From Oscillospiraceae bacterium (GTDB lineage: Bacteria > Bacillota > Clostridia > Oscillospirales > Acutalibacteraceae), in the NCBI GenBank assembly GCA_015065585.1, contig SVQC01000002.1, forward strand, positions 24,592 through 88,591: a stretch of 64,000 bases of DNA, written 5' to 3'. A program made the position numbers and the translations under genes. Position 1 is the stretch's first letter. Every line of letters starts with the position of its first letter. Shown here piece after piece: positions 35,105-44,173 of the stretch. The notes under the pieces were generated by a model. That model saw nothing but the letters and a program-made list of their open reading frames with translations. It was not told the DNA's origin and searched no databases.

Positions 35105-35863
35105 ATGAATAATCCACTATTCTCCGACGACTTTATTTTTACTCAATTTTGTTTTAACGCGCTGAGGCACTACGATAACAGTCACGGAATAGAATATCAT
35201 TATATTGGATATATGCGTGAGGGGTACGGTAATATAGTTTCAGAAAAATATACCTTTACCATAAAAAAGGGTGATTTTTTCTATTTACCGAAGCATTTTA
35301 GATATCGCTCATACTGGAATGTTGGCGATAACGGAATTGTACATTTCGATTCATATGCTTTTAAGTCCTTACCACTTCAAAACAATATAATGTTTGAGCC
35401 TCAGATAATCAGTCCATTTAATGCCGCAATAAAGCTAAACAAAATGCTGTATCGGTATAAAAGCGTTAATTTGCAGTCAGTTGGACTTTTTTACCAACTA
35501 CTTGGTATATTAAGTGAAAAAATGATTTACATACCACAGGGGCGAAAATACCATATTGTTGAAAAGGCGGAAGAATATATGCATGAAAATATTCACTGCA
35601 AAGCTCCGGATATTGCTCGATATTGCCAGACAAACCAAACTGAGCTTTATGAAGCGTTTAAATTAGTAAGAGGGCACACTCCCGTAACGGCAAAACATAA
35701 AATAATAGTAAAGATGGCTTGTGAACTGTTAATTACTACAGATATGTCTATTGAAGAAATAAGCACTAAACTTGGCTTTGGAAATGCCGCCTATTTTAGA
35801 AAAATCTTTTTTGAGCAAACTCAAAAAACGCCACGCGAATTTCGTAAAACTGCAAGTATTTAA
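35105..35863 (+). CDS. AraC-family transcriptional regulator
   Basis: A 252-residue regulator: an N-terminal cupin-like ligand domain (about 10-140; HYIGYMREGYGNIV, KKGDFFYLPKHFRY) and a C-terminal double helix-turn-helix (about 160-250; ARYCQTNQTELYEAFKLVRG, then ISTKLGFGNAAYFRKIFFEQ). ATG at 35105 follows GAGGG by 8 nt. It is divergent from the decayed M24/dehydrogenase/oxidoreductase operon and probably controlled it in response to a sugar-type ligand. The regulator looks intact although its target operon is largely lost. Confidence 0.9.
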   Translation: MNNPLFSDDFIFTQFCFNALRHYDNSHGIEYHYIGYMREGYGNIVSEKYTFTIKKGDFFYLPKHFRYRSYWNVGDNGIVHFDSYAFKSLPLQNNIMFEPQIISPFNAAIKLNKMLYRYKSVNLQSVGLFYQLLGILSEKMIYIPQGRKYHIVEKAEEYMHENIHCKAPDIARYCQTNQTELYEAFKLVRGHTPVTAKHKIIVKMACELLITTDMSIEEISTKLGFGNAAYFRKIFFEQTQKTPREFRKTASI

Positions 35864-35910
35864 ACATTTTAATAATGCTTTATTCCCTTTTACAAATAAT
35901 CGTATAGAAA

Positions 35911-35940
35911 AAAAGAAGACTCTGACGAGTCTTCTTTTTT
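35911..35940. terminator. Bidirectional terminator
   Basis: Stem AAGAAGACTC/GAGTCTTCTT (35913-35922 with 35927-35936) with loop TGAC. A T tract on the plus strand ends the araC-type gene, and an A tract on the other side provides Ts for the end of the polysaccharide operon. Confidence 0.92.
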
Positions 35941-35944
35941 ATCA

Positions 35945-37108
35945 TTATTCTTTTCTCCAGACCATCTTATTTACAACGCCTGTATAAGACTGAATAATTT
36001 TTACAACCTTAGAGGAAACGTTTTCTTCAACGTAATCAGGAACGGGAATTCCGAAATCTCCGTTTTCGTTCATGAGAACAGCCGTATCAACAGCCTGAAG
36101 CAAACTCATTTCATCAATGCCTGCAAGCACAAAACAAGCTTTATCGAGTGCCTCAGGGCGCTCGGTAGAGGTACGGATACATACCGCAGGGAAAGGATTG
36201 CCTATACTTGTAAAGAAACTGCTTTCCTCGGGCAAGGTTCCGCTATCAGAAACAACGGCAAATGCGTTCATCTGCAAACAGTTATAATCACGGAAGCCTA
36301 AGGGTTCATGCTGAATTACTCTCTTGTCAAGCTTAAATCCGCTAATTTCAAGACGTTTTTTACTTCGTGGATGACAAGAATAAAGTATTGGCATATCATA
36401 CTTTTCAGCCATTTTATTAATAGCGCTAAATAGGCTGTTAAAGTTCTTATCGGTATCAATATTTTCCTCTCTGTGCGCAGAAAGAAGTATATATTTACCC
36501 TTTTCAAGTCCAAGTCTTTCGTGTATATCACTGGTCCTAATTTCTTCGAGATTATTATGCAGAACCTCTGCCATTGGCGAACCGGTTACGTAGGTTCGCT
36601 CTTTTGGAAGACCGCAATCAGCAAGATAACGGCGGGCATGCTCACTATATGCAAGATTAACATCTGAAATAATATCAACAATTCTTCTGTTGGTTTCCTC
36701 AGGCAGACATTCATCTTTACATCTGTTACCTGCTTCCATATGGAAAATCGGAATATGTAGTCTCTTTGCGCCGATAACAGAAAGGCATGAGTTGGTATCA
36801 CCCAGAACAAGAACGGCATCAGGCTTAATTTCTACCATAAGCTGATAGGATTTTGCAATAATATTACCCATGGTTTCGCCAAGGTCATTACCTACGGCTT
36901 CCATATAAACATCAGGCTGGGCAAGTTTTAAATCCTTAAAAAACACACCATTAAGGTTGTAATCATAATTCTGACCCGTATGGGCAAGTATAGTGTCAAA
37001 ATACTCTCTGCACTTATTAATTACGGCAGCAAGTCTTATTATTTCAGGACGTGTACCCACAATAATAAGAAGTTTCAATTTTCCGTTGTTTTTAAATGAC
37101 TTATTCAT
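35945..37108 (-). CDS. capG: UDP-N-acetylglucosamine 2-epimerase family, CapG/WbjD-like
   Basis: A 387-residue non-hydrolysing epimerase. Seen: VGTRPEIIRLAAVINKC at the N-terminus, LVLGDTNSCLSVIGAKR, HMEAGNRCKDECLPEETNRR, and LLSAHREENID. By itself it could be WecB-like, but it directly follows a CapF-type reductase (1-nt TAATG overlap), with a CapE-type enzyme also present. That set makes UDP-N-acetyl-L-fucosamine, and the last step is C2 epimerisation by CapG. It is the last gene of the polysaccharide operon, closed by the terminator at 35911. Confidence 0.9.
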   Translation of the reverse strand: MNKSFKNNGKLKLLIIVGTRPEIIRLAAVINKCREYFDTILAHTGQNYDYNLNGVFFKDLKLAQPDVYMEAVGNDLGETMGNIIAKSYQLMVEIKPDAVLVLGDTNSCLSVIGAKRLHIPIFHMEAGNRCKDECLPEETNRRIVDIISDVNLAYSEHARRYLADCGLPKERTYVTGSPMAEVLHNNLEEIRTSDIHERLGLEKGKYILLSAHREENIDTDKNFNSLFSAINKMAEKYDMPILYSCHPRSKKRLEISGFKLDKRVIQHEPLGFRDYNCLQMNAFAVVSDSGTLPEESSFFTSIGNPFPAVCIRTSTERPEALDKACFVLAGIDEMSLLQAVDTAVLMNENGDFGIPVPDYVEENVSSKVVKIIQSYTGVVNKMVWRKE

Positions 37109-38271
37109 TATTCTACCACCTCAAAAAAAGTATCGGGATGATTTTGCTCAAACTGTTCATTTGCCCACATAAGTGTCACAAGGTCTTTTGTGTCGCTCAA
37201 ATTTATAATATTATGAGTGTAACCCGGCAGCATATGTACCGCCTCAATCTTTTCTCCGCTAACTTTAAAATTAAGCACCTCGTCAGAGCCGATTTTTCTC
37301 TGTTGTATAAGCGCCTCACCCGATACGACAATGAAAAATTCCCATTTTGTATTATGCCAGTGCTGTCCTTTAGTTATAGAGGGTTTTGATATATTAACAG
37401 AAAACTGACCGCAGGATACGGTTTTTAAAAGTTCAGTAAAAGAGCCTCGGTCATCTACATTCATTTTAAGAGGAAATGCAACCTTGTCTTTCGGCAAATA
37501 AGAAAGATATGTAGAATAAAGCTTCTTTTCAAAACTGCCCTTTGGCATTTCGGGCATAATAAGGGTTTTAGGTTGTTCATTAAAGCTGCTTAGCAGTTCT
37601 ACTATTTTGCCTAAGGTTACCTTATGGGTAACGGGAGCAACGCAGAACTTTCCGTCCCTATGTTCCTTACCCTCAAGGCATAAAAGCATTTCATCTACTA
37701 AATCATCTATATAAAGTAAGGTCAGCTCTACGGCAGGGTCATTTACCGTAATAGGTAAATCGTTTGCAATGTTGTTGCAAAAGGTAGCAACGGCGCTGTT
37801 GTAATTAGGTCTGCACCATTTGCCGAAAAGATTTGGGAAACGGTATATGAGCACCTTTGCGCCTGTGTCTTTGCTATAGCTAAAGAATAAATCTTCGCCT
37901 GCTTTCTTGCTCTGACCGTAGGGACCGTTATATCTGCCCTCAAGTGTGGCCTGCACCGAGCTGGAAAGCATAATGGGACAGGTATTATGATACTTCTTAA
38001 GAGTGTCAAGAAGCAAAGACGCAAAACCAAAATTACCCTGCATAAACTCTTCCTCGCTTTGAGGACGGTTTACTCCTGCAAGGTTAAATACAAAGTCGGC
38101 GTTTTTACAGCCTTCCTCCAAAATTTCAGCATCAGAATCTATATCAAAAGCATAAATTTCATCAATTTTAATTTCGGGGTGCGTTCTGTCTTTTCCCTCT
38201 TTAATATTATTAAGGGCAGCGCAAAGATTTTTACCTACAAAACCCTTTGCACCGGTTATAAGTATCTTCAT
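37108..38271 (-). CDS. capF: CapF/WbjC-type bifunctional epimerase-reductase (SDR plus cupin)
   Basis: The second enzyme of UDP-L-FucNAc synthesis. An N-terminal extended SDR domain (about 1-245: ITGAKGFVGKNL, FNLAGVNRP, SSVQA and YGQSKKAGE with the catalytic Tyr and Lys) reduces the 4-keto sugar. A C-terminal cupin (about 265-385: DDRGSFTELLKT, KGQHWHNTKWEFF, LPGYTHNIIN with metal-binding histidines) epimerises at C3. This SDR-cupin fusion is diagnostic for CapF/WbjC. It follows the NTP_transf_5-like gene by only 3 nt. Confidence 0.94.
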   Translation of the reverse strand: MKILITGAKGFVGKNLCAALNNIKEGKDRTHPEIKIDEIYAFDIDSDAEILEEGCKNADFVFNLAGVNRPQSEEEFMQGNFGFASLLLDTLKKYHNTCPIMLSSSVQATLEGRYNGPYGQSKKAGEDLFFSYSKDTGAKVLIYRFPNLFGKWCRPNYNSAVATFCNNIANDLPITVNDPAVELTLLYIDDLVDEMLLCLEGKEHRDGKFCVAPVTHKVTLGKIVELLSSFNEQPKTLIMPEMPKGSFEKKLYSTYLSYLPKDKVAFPLKMNVDDRGSFTELLKTVSCGQFSVNISKPSITKGQHWHNTKWEFFIVVSGEALIQQRKIGSDEVLNFKVSGEKIEAVHMLPGYTHNIINLSDTKDLVTLMWANEQFEQNHPDTFFEVVE

Positions 38272-38274
38272 AGG

Positions 38275-39462
38275 TTACTGCTCCTTAAAAACAATCTCAA
38301 GACCTACTTGCTTCAAATGTTGCTTTATCTGTGAAATTTTATTTTCATTAATATTATTAAATTCATTTGCAAGTCTTTTAATATTTTTAGGTTTAAAAAT
38401 AATACCTTTTATCCAACGTACAACCCACATAACCGGCAATAATATCGCGTATTTATTTAATATTTTATACTGTATTGCCATTGCATTATGAGAAGGAAAT
38501 ATATGCTTAAAAAACATATATATTTTGGTTATTTTTTTTGTACACGGATGTTGCACCCTATTTCTAAGCACAGCATAGCTTTTCTCTATATCACTAAGAC
38601 CATATGCGCCACTCCTTAATATATAGAGCGAAATCTCATCCGTTACAGAAGTAGATTCTTTATCTTCAAACCATACCGAAACAACATCTACAATATTATT
38701 ATAGAATTTATCAATACCCAATTTCTTAAATTCTTTAGATAGATAATCCTCATCAAGATTATTATTTTTACGAAACATATATATATCCGACAGTTGTTTT
38801 ATACCAATACCTCCCGACTTATAGTGAGCCGTAAAATGAGTGAAAATATATATAAATTCATCTTCTTTTGACATAACGTATTCAAAAACATTGCCTACTT
38901 TTTTGGCATTCTTCCAGCTGTCTTCAAAATATTCGCAAAATTCAGTATATGGGGAGGAAATAAGAAATTTATGTAGTTCTAGTACTAAGGTGCCTTTTTT
39001 TTGCCATACATAATCATGGTTGCTCTCGTGCCAGAAACTATATCCCATTTCGGAAATCAATTCGCCGATTTTTTTATATTGGCTATTTCTGATAAGTATA
39101 TCTATATCATTCATTGAACGCATATATTGATACTTATACAACCATTTAGTTGACATACCTTTAAGAGGCATATAATCTATACCATTCTTTTCAAAAACTT
39201 CCCTAATTTTTTCATACTCTCTCTGCTGAGTAGCATCAATTGAAATTTCTTTCAGTGAACCCGATAGCAATTTTTTCATAGGTTCAAGTTCCTTATCAAT
39301 GCCACATAAAACAGCACCGTTATAAATGATGTTAAAAGCTTTATGTGCTACGGCAAAATTATAAATATGCTCAGGATTTAAATTCTCAGGCAAAGATAAT
39401 TTTTCATTTTTTATACCGCTTCGTACTAGCTGTATAATTCCCTTTTGCAAAACAGTAAGCAC
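38275..39462 (-). CDS. Uncharacterised nucleotidyltransferase-fold protein (NTP_transf_5 type)
   Basis: A 395-residue protein with the minimal nucleotidyltransferase pattern YMPLKGMSTKWLYKYQ and RSMNDIDILIRNSQY (two acidic metal ligands), then YSFWHESNHDYVWQKKGT and LVLELHK. This group is common in Firmicutes polysaccharide loci and has no proven activity. The start is GTG at 39462, overlapping the capE stop as TAGTG, with GAGGAG 8 nt before. Its position between capE and capF, splitting the L-FucNAc set, suggests long co-inheritance with the locus. It could attach a nucleotide or phospho group to the glycan; that is speculation. Confidence 0.8.
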   Translation of the reverse strand: MLTVLQKGIIQLVRSGIKNEKLSLPENLNPEHIYNFAVAHKAFNIIYNGAVLCGIDKELEPMKKLLSGSLKEISIDATQQREYEKIREVFEKNGIDYMPLKGMSTKWLYKYQYMRSMNDIDILIRNSQYKKIGELISEMGYSFWHESNHDYVWQKKGTLVLELHKFLISSPYTEFCEYFEDSWKNAKKVGNVFEYVMSKEDEFIYIFTHFTAHYKSGGIGIKQLSDIYMFRKNNNLDEDYLSKEFKKLGIDKFYNNIVDVVSVWFEDKESTSVTDEISLYILRSGAYGLSDIEKSYAVLRNRVQHPCTKKITKIYMFFKHIFPSHNAMAIQYKILNKYAILLPVMWVVRWIKGIIFKPKNIKRLANEFNNINENKISQIKQHLKQVGLEIVFKEQ

Positions 39463-40511
39463 TATTTTTTCTCCTCAAAATTTTTAAGTTCGTCTCTGAT
39501 ATATTTGAGTGAAAGCAATTTTTCTTTAACCTGTTCAACATCTAAAAGTTTTGTATTGTTTGAATCAAAAAGGGTTAAGGGATTGCGCTCGGTATCACCG
39601 TCTTTAAAGTATTTATCGTAATTTAATCCCCTGTTATCACTTGGCACACGGTAAAAGTCACCCATATCGATAGCGGTGGCGCACTCTTCATTTGTAAGTA
39701 GAGTTTCGTACATTTTTTCACCGTGACGGATTCCTATAACCTTTATTTCGGTATCAGGATTAAAGAGTTCTGTAACAGCTTTAGCAAGGGTTTCAATAGT
39801 ACATGCTGGAGCCTTTTGAACAAGAATATCACCACTGACCCCACGTTCAAAAGCAAAAAGCACAAGGTCAACCGCTTCATCAAGACTCATAATAAATCTT
39901 GTCATCGAAGGTTCGGTTATGGTAATGGGGTTGCCCTGCTTTATCTGTTCAATCCAAAGAGGTATAACACTGCCTCTTGAACACATTACGTTACCGTAAC
40001 GGGTACAGCAGATTTTAGTCTTGTCAGGCGAAACGGTACGTGATTTTGCAACCACAACCTTTTCCATCATAGCCTTGCTTGTACCCATAGCATTAACAGG
40101 GTACGCCGCCTTATCGGTAGAAAGACAAATTACGCTTTTAACCCCTTCGTCTATAGCGGCGGTAAGTACGTTATCGGTACCAAGTACATTGGTTTTTACC
40201 GCTTCTACAGGAAAAAATTCGCAGGAAGGCACCTGCTTTAATGCGGCGGCATGGAATATGTAATCTACACCATGCATAGCGTTTTTAACCGATGCTAAAT
40301 CTCTTACATCGCCGATATAAAAGGAAATTTTATTTGCTACTTCGGGCATTTTAGCCTGAAATTCATGACGTATATCGTCCTGTTTTTTCTCATCTCTTGA
40401 AAAAATACGGATTTCGCCGATATCTGTTCTTAAAAACCTATTTAATACTGCATTTCCAAAAGAACCGGTGCCACCGGTAATAAGTAATGTTTTGTCTTTA
40501 AATAAACTCAT
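39462..40511 (-). CDS. capE: CapE/WbjB-type UDP-GlcNAc 4,6-dehydratase/5-epimerase
   Basis: The first enzyme of UDP-L-FucNAc synthesis. The 349-residue extended SDR begins SLFKDKTLLITGGTGSFGNA. STDKAAYPVNAMGTSKAMME shows the Asp-Lys and the Met-x3-Lys arrangement typical of FlaA1/CapE enzymes, in which Met replaces the usual catalytic Tyr. ATG at 40511 follows AGAGGA by 7 nt; an upstream frame to 40577 overlaps the udk gene and has no ribosome site. Alone it could be a FlaA1-like enzyme, but CapF and CapG downstream decide the pathway. Confidence 0.92.
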   Translation of the reverse strand: MSLFKDKTLLITGGTGSFGNAVLNRFLRTDIGEIRIFSRDEKKQDDIRHEFQAKMPEVANKISFYIGDVRDLASVKNAMHGVDYIFHAAALKQVPSCEFFPVEAVKTNVLGTDNVLTAAIDEGVKSVICLSTDKAAYPVNAMGTSKAMMEKVVVAKSRTVSPDKTKICCTRYGNVMCSRGSVIPLWIEQIKQGNPITITEPSMTRFIMSLDEAVDLVLFAFERGVSGDILVQKAPACTIETLAKAVTELFNPDTEIKVIGIRHGEKMYETLLTNEECATAIDMGDFYRVPSDNRGLNYDKYFKDGDTERNPLTLFDSNNTKLLDVEQVKEKLLSLKYIRDELKNFEEKK

Positions 40512-40512
40512 T

Positions 40513-41124
40513 TTATATTCCTCTTTTCTCAGATATGAACGATAATACTGAACCAAGCATTTTGGTATCTCGCGCATCCTTTATAATAATATCCGCAAAG
40601 GCTTTTGTAGGTTCTACATATTTATCATACATAGGTTTTACGGTTTCAAGATATTGTCTTGATATATCGTTTAAATTTCTGCCCCGTTCCTTAACATCCC
40701 TAAGCAGACGCCTTAAAAGCCGTACATCCGAGTCCACATCAACAAAAATCTTTATATCTATTAGTTTTAGAAGTTCAGGATAATGAAAAATCAGTATTCC
40801 ATCTATGATTATTATGGGTTTAGGTGAAATCGTTACAGTCTTTTCGCTTCGCTTGTGACGGGAAAAATCATAAACAGGACACTCTATTTCGCTTTGCCCC
40901 ATAAGACCTTTAACATGTGCTAAAAGCAACTCAATATCCAAAGAGTCAGGCGCATCATAATTTATTTTTTGCCGTTCTTCAAAAGACATATTCCCGCGTT
41001 TCTTATAATAATTATCACAGTTTAATATAAGTGCATCATCAGGAAAATGATTTCTTAAATTTTCAGCGAAAGTTGTTTTACCTGAACCACTTCCGCCCGC
41101 TATACCGATAATTAGTTGTTGCAT
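40513..41124 (-). CDS. udk: Uridine kinase-like nucleoside kinase
   Basis: A 203-residue P-loop kinase: GIAGGSGSGKTTFAENL, LNCDNYYKKRGNMSFEER, NYDAPDSLDIELL, IIDGILIFHYPEL and RLLRRLLRDVKERGR are the features of uridine/cytidine kinase. Uridine kinase is normally a salvage enzyme encoded outside glycan loci. Here it lies inside the polysaccharide operon, 1 nt before capE (40511). It may raise UMP/UTP supply for UDP-sugars, or it may have been recruited to phosphorylate another substrate. The active-site motifs look intact. Confidence 0.85.
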   Translation of the reverse strand: MQQLIIGIAGGSGSGKTTFAENLRNHFPDDALILNCDNYYKKRGNMSFEERQKINYDAPDSLDIELLLAHVKGLMGQSEIECPVYDFSRHKRSEKTVTISPKPIIIIDGILIFHYPELLKLIDIKIFVDVDSDVRLLRRLLRDVKERGRNLNDISRQYLETVKPMYDKYVEPTKAFADIIIKDARDTKMLGSVLSFISEKRGI

Positions 41125-41137
41125 ATAAAATCTCCGA

Positions 41138-42118
41138 TTATAAAAATTGTGCTTTAAATGCCTTTATTTTTTCTTCATCAATATTTATGTTCGTTACAAT
41201 ATCTTGTTTCAATATATTTTCAAGATTATTATCATCTCTTTTTATCGCGTTGATATTATATGTAGCAGACATATCGGTTGCTCTATTATCTACCATCAAA
41301 ATTACCGACCTTACTTTATGCTGCATAGCATATATTCCTGCGTGTAGTCTCGTTCCTACATAATCCAAATTGCCTTCGCTGAGCAATTTTGAAAATGCTT
41401 TTACTGTTGGGCTTATAACTATAACTTTTTCACTTCCCGAAAGTGATTCAAAGTATGCTTTATCCTTAGTTCCCTGAGGCCAAAAATAAACTTTGTTATA
41501 ATTTTTAATTAAGATATTTAAAAGCCTTTGGTCATTCTTTCGGTCGATTGAATAATCCGATAATGTAAAAACTACGTTATCCGCTTTTTTGACGGGAATA
41601 CCTTTGCAAAAATCCCTTGTTAATTTCCAAAGAGTAGGACATCCTGTATTAATAGCTCTACCTACACCGCATATTTTTTCAACAATTTTCTTTGTTCTTT
41701 CATCTCTTACGCTGTGTATATACTTTTTTGAAAGAATGCTTTTGAAAAGCATTTTTGAGTAAAATGAAAGTTTATCATCTTCACCAAATGCCGATGAACC
41801 CACTCCCACGAGAACAGAACCTTTATAACACAAAGAATTAAAAAAATTAATATTCCAAAAATGCCATGGTATATATATTTTATTGCTTAAAAGGTTCGTT
41901 CCGCAAATAAGTTTGTGGTCTGCATTTTGCACATACTTAAACCTGGGATTTCTTTTAACCTGCTGAAAAAAATGGAAACACGGAGTGTGCGTAGGAAATC
42001 TCAAAACATTATTTCCTTCTAATATATCGTCAGCATTTTCCAGAAAGGATTCCATTATAATTTCATCTCCGTGGTTTAAAGTACCCACCGATGTATCAAA
42101 CAAAATAATATTCTTCAT
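41138..42118 (-). CDS. Polysaccharide pyruvyl transferase family protein
   Basis: A protein of about 326 residues with the CsaB/WcaK-type fold: NIILFDTSVGTLNHGDEIIM at the N-terminus, then YIHSVRDERTKKIVE, VFTLSDYSIDRKNDQR and the C-terminal GTRLHAGIYAMQHKVRSVIL (the conserved R-H element). The family transfers pyruvate from PEP onto sugars as ketals. ATG at 42118 is chosen by alignment of the family start with a weak GAGA site; ATGs at 42136 and 42124 are possible. It lies between the flippase and udk genes. Confidence 0.82.
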   Translation of the reverse strand: MKNIILFDTSVGTLNHGDEIIMESFLENADDILEGNNVLRFPTHTPCFHFFQQVKRNPRFKYVQNADHKLICGTNLLSNKIYIPWHFWNINFFNSLCYKGSVLVGVGSSAFGEDDKLSFYSKMLFKSILSKKYIHSVRDERTKKIVEKICGVGRAINTGCPTLWKLTRDFCKGIPVKKADNVVFTLSDYSIDRKNDQRLLNILIKNYNKVYFWPQGTKDKAYFESLSGSEKVIVISPTVKAFSKLLSEGNLDYVGTRLHAGIYAMQHKVRSVILMVDNRATDMSATYNINAIKRDDNNLENILKQDIVTNINIDEEKIKAFKAQFL

Positions 42119-42151
42119 TATCATTCTCGCTTTCATTCTCAGGACAAATTA

Positions 42152-43582
42152 CTATTGCTTGTTGCTCTTTATAAGAGTTATCATATTTTTGCAAAGAGAT
42201 ACTAAATCTTTATTCGCAACTACTATTATAAGCGAAATCAATAAAACTGAAATTATTATATCGCTTAACAAAGAAGTGGAAAACAACGTAAATATGGTCG
42301 CTATGAGTGCCATTGCACAAAGTAATACAGATTTCCATTCAGAAGTGCCGCTGTTATAATAATGCATTCCCACAGTAATACGATATGTTTTACTGACAAC
42401 GATGCTTGTAAGTGTGGCTATAGCAACACCTATAAGCCCCATTTTAGGAGCTAGTAGATAAAATAGTGTGACTGAAATTATCATTTGTAATATAGGTGAA
42501 ATGATGAAATGCCATGTTTTCTTTTTAATGTTTATACCTACGGAATAAATTATATTAAGAAAATTAAAACAAGCACCAAAAAGTATAGTTGGAGCAATAA
42601 TATAAACTGAATAATAACTTTTGTCTAAAATCAATACTAACCAGCGTCTAAGTAAAATACAAGCCGCTAAACCCAAAGTGGTAACAATAGTCGCTACAAA
42701 CCCAAAAATATGCAAAATCGGTTTGAATTTTTCTTCATTATCACAGTGCTTGTAAACGATAGGGTTCCATATATTCGTCAAGGTGTTTACTATAAGCAGC
42801 ACAACTGTTTGGAATATCGAAGCCGCCGTAAATATGCTAAGAACCTCCCAACCCGCCATATCACGTATTATAAGTTTCTCAACAACCGGTACGATAAGAA
42901 CTAATACATTATTAAGCATATATGGAAAACCATATTTGAATAGTTCCTTTTCAGAAAAGCTATCATCTTTTTCCGTAGGTTTCTTAGAAAGCTTGGCAAT
43001 AACTATGATGTTCATAAGAATAGCCAAAAAAGCACTTAGCATAAAAGAAATTACAACCCAATTAAAAGAAACATCTTTTAATATGAAATGCACAGCTAAT
43101 ATTATGGTTACAAAGCCAAATTTACACACAAAGCTTGACGCCACATAATTTACAGCTCTTTCTTCCATTCTTGCGGTAAGATGAGTAAATCTGTTTACAA
43201 AGGAAAAGAAAATATAACCAATTAAGATAATTACAGTAAATAATCCTAAATCCTCACCAAATACATATTTCATTAAAAATCTGCTTGGTTCAAGTAAAAT
43301 CACCATAAAAATCAAAAATATTATACAAGGAACCTTAAGGGATTTTAGTATAAAACGACGCTGTGTCAAACCGTGTTTATAATAAAATCTTGTGTATGCA
43401 GAATCATATCCGAAAGCAATAAAGGTAGTAGCTGCCGTAGAAAAGGTAGTCAATAAACCATACATAGCATAAACCTGTTGAGATAAGAATCTTGTCAATA
43501 TCATTGTATTAGCAAAGCCAAACAGAGCCATTACTATTGTACCGAATAAATATACAGCCGAATTTTTTACAGTTTTATTCAA
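42152..43582 (-). CDS. wzx: Oligosaccharide flippase (Wzx-type)
   Basis: A 476-residue polytopic protein of the MOP/PST superfamily with about 12-14 membrane helices, beginning KTVKNSAVYLFGTIVMALFG and containing RFLSQQVYAMYGLLTTF, the usual N-terminal pattern of Wzx proteins. It should move the lipid-linked repeat unit to the outer leaflet. The locus has only this flippase and no ABC exporter, which suggests a Wzx/Wzy-type route. The specific symbol is a functional label, since Wzx proteins diverge strongly. Confidence 0.87.
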   Translation of the reverse strand: MNKTVKNSAVYLFGTIVMALFGFANTMILTRFLSQQVYAMYGLLTTFSTAATTFIAFGYDSAYTRFYYKHGLTQRRFILKSLKVPCIIFLIFMVILLEPSRFLMKYVFGEDLGLFTVIILIGYIFFSFVNRFTHLTARMEERAVNYVASSFVCKFGFVTIILAVHFILKDVSFNWVVISFMLSAFLAILMNIIVIAKLSKKPTEKDDSFSEKELFKYGFPYMLNNVLVLIVPVVEKLIIRDMAGWEVLSIFTAASIFQTVVLLIVNTLTNIWNPIVYKHCDNEEKFKPILHIFGFVATIVTTLGLAACILLRRWLVLILDKSYYSVYIIAPTILFGACFNFLNIIYSVGINIKKKTWHFIISPILQMIISVTLFYLLAPKMGLIGVAIATLTSIVVSKTYRITVGMHYYNSGTSEWKSVLLCAMALIATIFTLFSTSLLSDIIISVLLISLIIVVANKDLVSLCKNMITLIKSNKQ

Positions 43583-43613
43583 AATATCAGAACCCTTTTT
43601 TAAGTTTTTACAA

Positions 43614-44159
43614 CTAAATTTCCGGCAATTCGCCTATAAAGTCACCTTTTTCAAGATGATATAAAGCATACTCTTCTGTTGTTTTTATGATTTTTGCAGG
43701 ATTACCGGCAACTATGCTACCCGCAGGAATATTTCCTTTAACTACACTTCCTGCTCCGATAATACAATTATCTCCTATAGTCGTTCCCGGAAGAATAATA
43801 GAACGGATACCTATGAAACAGTTGTTACCTATTTTTATTTCTTTTAAGAAATGAGGCATTTTACCTTTAGTTACAGGACGGACAGAACGTATTGCTGTTC
43901 CTATCGAATAGTCGTGCACCAAAAATAAAACCTTTGCAGAAATAATAGTATTTTCGCCTAATTCTATTAAGTGTGAATACGCTAAAGAGTCAAACTTCGC
44001 CGAACTGGCTATAAATCCCGTATTGGAAATATCCCCAGAAAACCTAACACCAATTTTTTTAAGATACAATGGAAAATGCTTTAAATAATACCTATAGTTA
44101 AGCTTATGCATTATTCTCAAAAATTTAAGATTTACAAAAAGTCCTATTTTTCTTAACAT
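43614..44159 (-). CDS. Hexapeptide-repeat (LbH) acyltransferase
   Basis: A 181-residue left-handed beta-helix acyltransferase. Hexapeptide repeats are seen in IKIGNNCFIGIRSIILPGTT and IGDNCIIGAGSVVKGNIPAG, ending with SIVAGNPAKIIK, the usual CoA-contacting end. VLFLVHDYSIGTA carries the catalytic-type His. Probable role: O-acetylation of a sugar in the repeat unit. ATG at 44159 follows AGGAG by 8 nt; the GTG at 44177 overlaps the upstream stop and lacks a site. Confidence 0.87.
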   Translation of the reverse strand: MLRKIGLFVNLKFLRIMHKLNYRYYLKHFPLYLKKIGVRFSGDISNTGFIASSAKFDSLAYSHLIELGENTIISAKVLFLVHDYSIGTAIRSVRPVTKGKMPHFLKEIKIGNNCFIGIRSIILPGTTIGDNCIIGAGSVVKGNIPAGSIVAGNPAKIIKTTEEYALYHLEKGDFIGELPEI

Positions 44160-44173
44160 AATATTGTCTCCTA

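Noticed and set aside
35945..37108. Annotating the epimerase as plain WecB for ManNAc synthesis
   Set aside because: It is directly coupled to CapF with CapE in the same operon, and no UDP-ManNAc dehydrogenase is present.
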